The notes beneath the pieces are model-generated. The model had not been told where the DNA came from. It did no database searches and saw only the letters and a program-made list of their open reading frames with translations. Shown here piece after piece: positions 22,811-25,000 of a stretch of 25,000 bases of DNA. Source of the stretch: Bugula neritina (Eukaryota > Bryozoa > Gymnolaemata > Cheilostomatida > Bugulidae); NCBI GenBank assembly GCA_964035545.1, contig OZ037773.1, positions 4,513,251 to 4,538,250 of the forward strand, written 5' to 3'. Numbering within the stretch: position 1 is the stretch's first letter; each line of letters starts with the position of its first letter. Both the position numbers and the translations under genes were made by a program.

Positions 22811-24492
22811 TCCTAATTATTTTGATACAAATAAAATATTTTCTCATTGTGGTCTATTAGCTTTATAGACAAATCGCCTAATTTAAGCTCTATGAAAAAA
22901 TGTGCCAGAATTTTATCTGCTCTTTTTATAGATTTAAGGAAAAAGATTTATGCTGTCTCTATAATTTATATTTATATGCATTTCATAGTCATGAAAAAAA
23001 ACTTTTATAATTCAACTGCATGAAACATGATAACCTCATATAGCCTAATTATGATTGAAAATATAGGCAACTATAATAATAAAGATTAAAATTCGTTTTT
23101 ACAACTCAAAATGACTATAAAAAATGACCTTTGAGATGTCTACATAAAGCAAGCTTATCCCATTCTAGTCGATGACTGTATGCATTGCAAGAGAGACAAT
23201 TACTATACTCCCCATGCAGTCACTAGTAACAACCGACACAACTTCATTCAGTTTACAAATGAATATAAAGTCTAGCTTATATGATGTTAGTTTTTAGTTT
23301 TTAGTCATTCATAAATCGTATAGAATTTGAATTTATTAATATTCAAGTTGTTAGAAAATAACTATTTTCAACTATATGCTAAGAATTGTTGCATTTTGTT
23401 CTCCTGTAAAATAAGATTGCTACCTGTGAAAAAGTTTCAAAGAAATGTAAACTAAATATACAGTATTCACATTTTTTTTATTTATAAAACCATAATATAA
23501 TCAAAAGATTTTCTACAAGCATTTTGGCAGGAATAAAATACTCGTTTTGTTTTTATTAGCTCTTCTAATTGGCAGTAGAAAGCAGTGAAGCTCTAAATAG
23601 GTTTAATTTAAATACCTATCAATCATAGAGTATTCAGTGACTACTTGTAATAACGGCTTCAAAAAATAATTAAAAGTCATCATTACAAACCTTTATTATT
23701 TGATGTTAAGCACATTCTATCGTGCTAGAAAATGCAATAGTTGTGAACATTATACCGCTCTTAGTTAAATCATGAGGAGTGACAGTTACATCAATCACTA
23801 TAGCAAGTTAATTAAAATAACTGGAGCATTGCTTCAAGTTTTTTATTCATTAAGCTTGCATAAAAATTTGCACTGCATATTTTAACGTAGGATCAGGTTA
23901 TGCTAGGGAAAGACGACTTTAAGCTAATATCATGTAGCTAACTTATCTAGTATACACCACTGAATGGAAGACAGATTTATCTCCCCATTGTTCTAGTTTG
24001 TATATTTCTAATGTGTTTTAGTTGAAGCATTTATACAGCAATCACAAATTGGTAATGTTTAACAAATTTTTCTGTAACATTTTATTTTAATGCATGTAAT
24101 GGTCTAGTGAGATGTTGTCCACTGTATCAGCAACAATCAAGCTGGTGTATTACAAAATATTGAAAGTGCAAAACTTTAGAATGAAATGTTTTCAACTAAA
24201 TGTAGAGATTTCACAGCCAAAATGATAATGAGAAGCATAATTATTTTAGGTTGTATAAAACTCCCATACATGCCTGATTAAAACAAAACATTTGGCTATA
24301 CCTCAAAAGCATTTGTTTTATTAGGATTCAGTAGTTACATATAAATATACATAGAACATTCAGAGTGATTAAAACACAATGATTTCAGAACTTCAAAGTT
24401 ATCAAATTACAGAGCTTCAACACAGAATTAGAGGAGTAAAAATCCATGAAGGTCATGTCCAGGTCAAAGGTTAACAGCTGAGAAAGTTGACT
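22811..24492. repeat. Long right arm of convergent unit 3 (no gene seen)
   Basis: Matches 13791-15502 directly and 956-2480 inverted. In this unit the long arm is on the right, the reverse of unit 1. It is non-coding and AT-rich, with the 3' UTR of gene 6 at its inner edge. Confidence 0.65.
24317..24322 (-). terminator. Poly(A) signal AATAAA of gene 6
   Basis: TTTATT on the plus strand, about 170 nt beyond the stop codon of gene 6. Confidence 0.6.
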
Positions 24493-24949
24493 TTACTTCC
24501 CATGATATTTGAGGCATTTACAAGAGGAGCCAGAACACTTATATGAGTTATATCCTTTTCCTTTACAGTACTTCTTGCATTTACTTGGATATTTGGGGCA
24601 ACCATAGCTAGCCTCCGCTACTGAAGCTATTGAAAATCAATAACATGGTAAGGTAACTCCAATATTTTTACAATTACTTTTATAATATTATACTTTCTGT
24701 ATAAGGCTAGTTTATATGCAACAGCATCAGTGCAACAAATAGAAATGAACTATATGTAAAAAAAAAGTTTATAGAGTAAGGAATAAAACTTAAACTTTGA
24801 AGACATTTGAGTTATAATAATAATTTAATTATATTTTAATATGTATACAAAACTTGTGTTTTTCACTTCTACAACACCCAATAAAGATTTCACTTACCCA
24901 GTGCCATTATGACTAGCATGGCAATCACAAACACAGCAATGACCTTCAT
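24493..24949 (-). CDS. Gene 6: secreted six-cysteine CS-alpha-beta peptide precursor
   Basis: Coding exons on the minus strand are 24949-24898 and 24626-24493, with a 271-nt intron, the shortest of the set. The signal peptide MKVIAVFVIAMLVIMALA is identical to genes 2 and 3. The mature part is identical to genes 4 and 5 (Tyr2, Asn22, HGK), with silent changes AAC for Asn22 and GGC for the Gly of SGSS. The signal exon starts at 24962. The promoter and most of intron 1 lie beyond the right end of the window. It is convergent with gene 5. Confidence 0.88.
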
Positions 24950-24962
24950 ATTGATGTTGGTT

Positions 24963-25000
24963 CTATAAACAAATGACATATTGTGATGCAGCTCCATTGA
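24963..25000 (-). other. 3' end of 5'-UTR intron 1 of gene 6 (cut by window end)
   Basis: On the minus strand the intron ends in TTTGTTTATAG before AACCAACATC, as in the other copies. The rest is outside the window. Confidence 0.45.

Overview
The window is very AT-rich eukaryotic, almost certainly animal, nuclear DNA. It has spliced genes with GT-AG introns, AATAAA poly(A) signals, TATA-box promoters, long (TA)n microsatellites and decayed tRNA-derived repeats. A secreted cysteine-rich peptide family next to fragments of an F-type lectin / F5/8C-like domain suggests a marine invertebrate, perhaps a lophotrochozoan. The species cannot be named from sequence alone.

The content is one gene family in six copies in strictly alternating orientation: gene 1 (+, 294-784), gene 2 (-, 4017-4507), gene 3 (+, 10478-10973), gene 4 (-, 15503-16003), gene 5 (+, 21398-21908) and gene 6 (-, 24493-24949). 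Each encodes a 61-residue precursor in two coding exons of 52 and 134 nt separated by a phase-1 intron of 271-325 nt. The precursor is a signal peptide followed by a 38-residue, strongly basic six-cysteine peptide. Its spacing, C-X6-C-X3-C-X9-C-X4-C-X-C, fits the CS-alpha-beta (defensin-like) fold. For genes 2-5 a TATA box and a short non-coding first exon lie about 1 kb upstream, in front of an intron in the 5' UTR.

The copies sit in arms of nested inverted repeats. Genes 1/2, 3/4 and 5/6 are convergent pairs around a 'C' spacer (about 2480-3490, 12766-13790, 22440-22810). Genes 2/3 and 4/5 are divergent pairs around a 'D' spacer (about 6876-7867, 18471-19470). On each side of the D centres the order is promoter, tRNA-like relic, (TA)n array, further arm sequence, then the D spacer with a broken lectin-like exon. 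The C spacer is in opposite orientation in the first convergent unit compared with the other two.

The array looks like a recently expanded, palindrome-organised family of host-defence-type (or other secreted bioactive) peptides. Mature peptides are nearly invariant. Shared variants suggest sequence exchange between palindrome arms, as well as duplication of whole ~11 kb units. No other intact protein gene, no canonical tRNA or rRNA, and no intact transposon was recognised.
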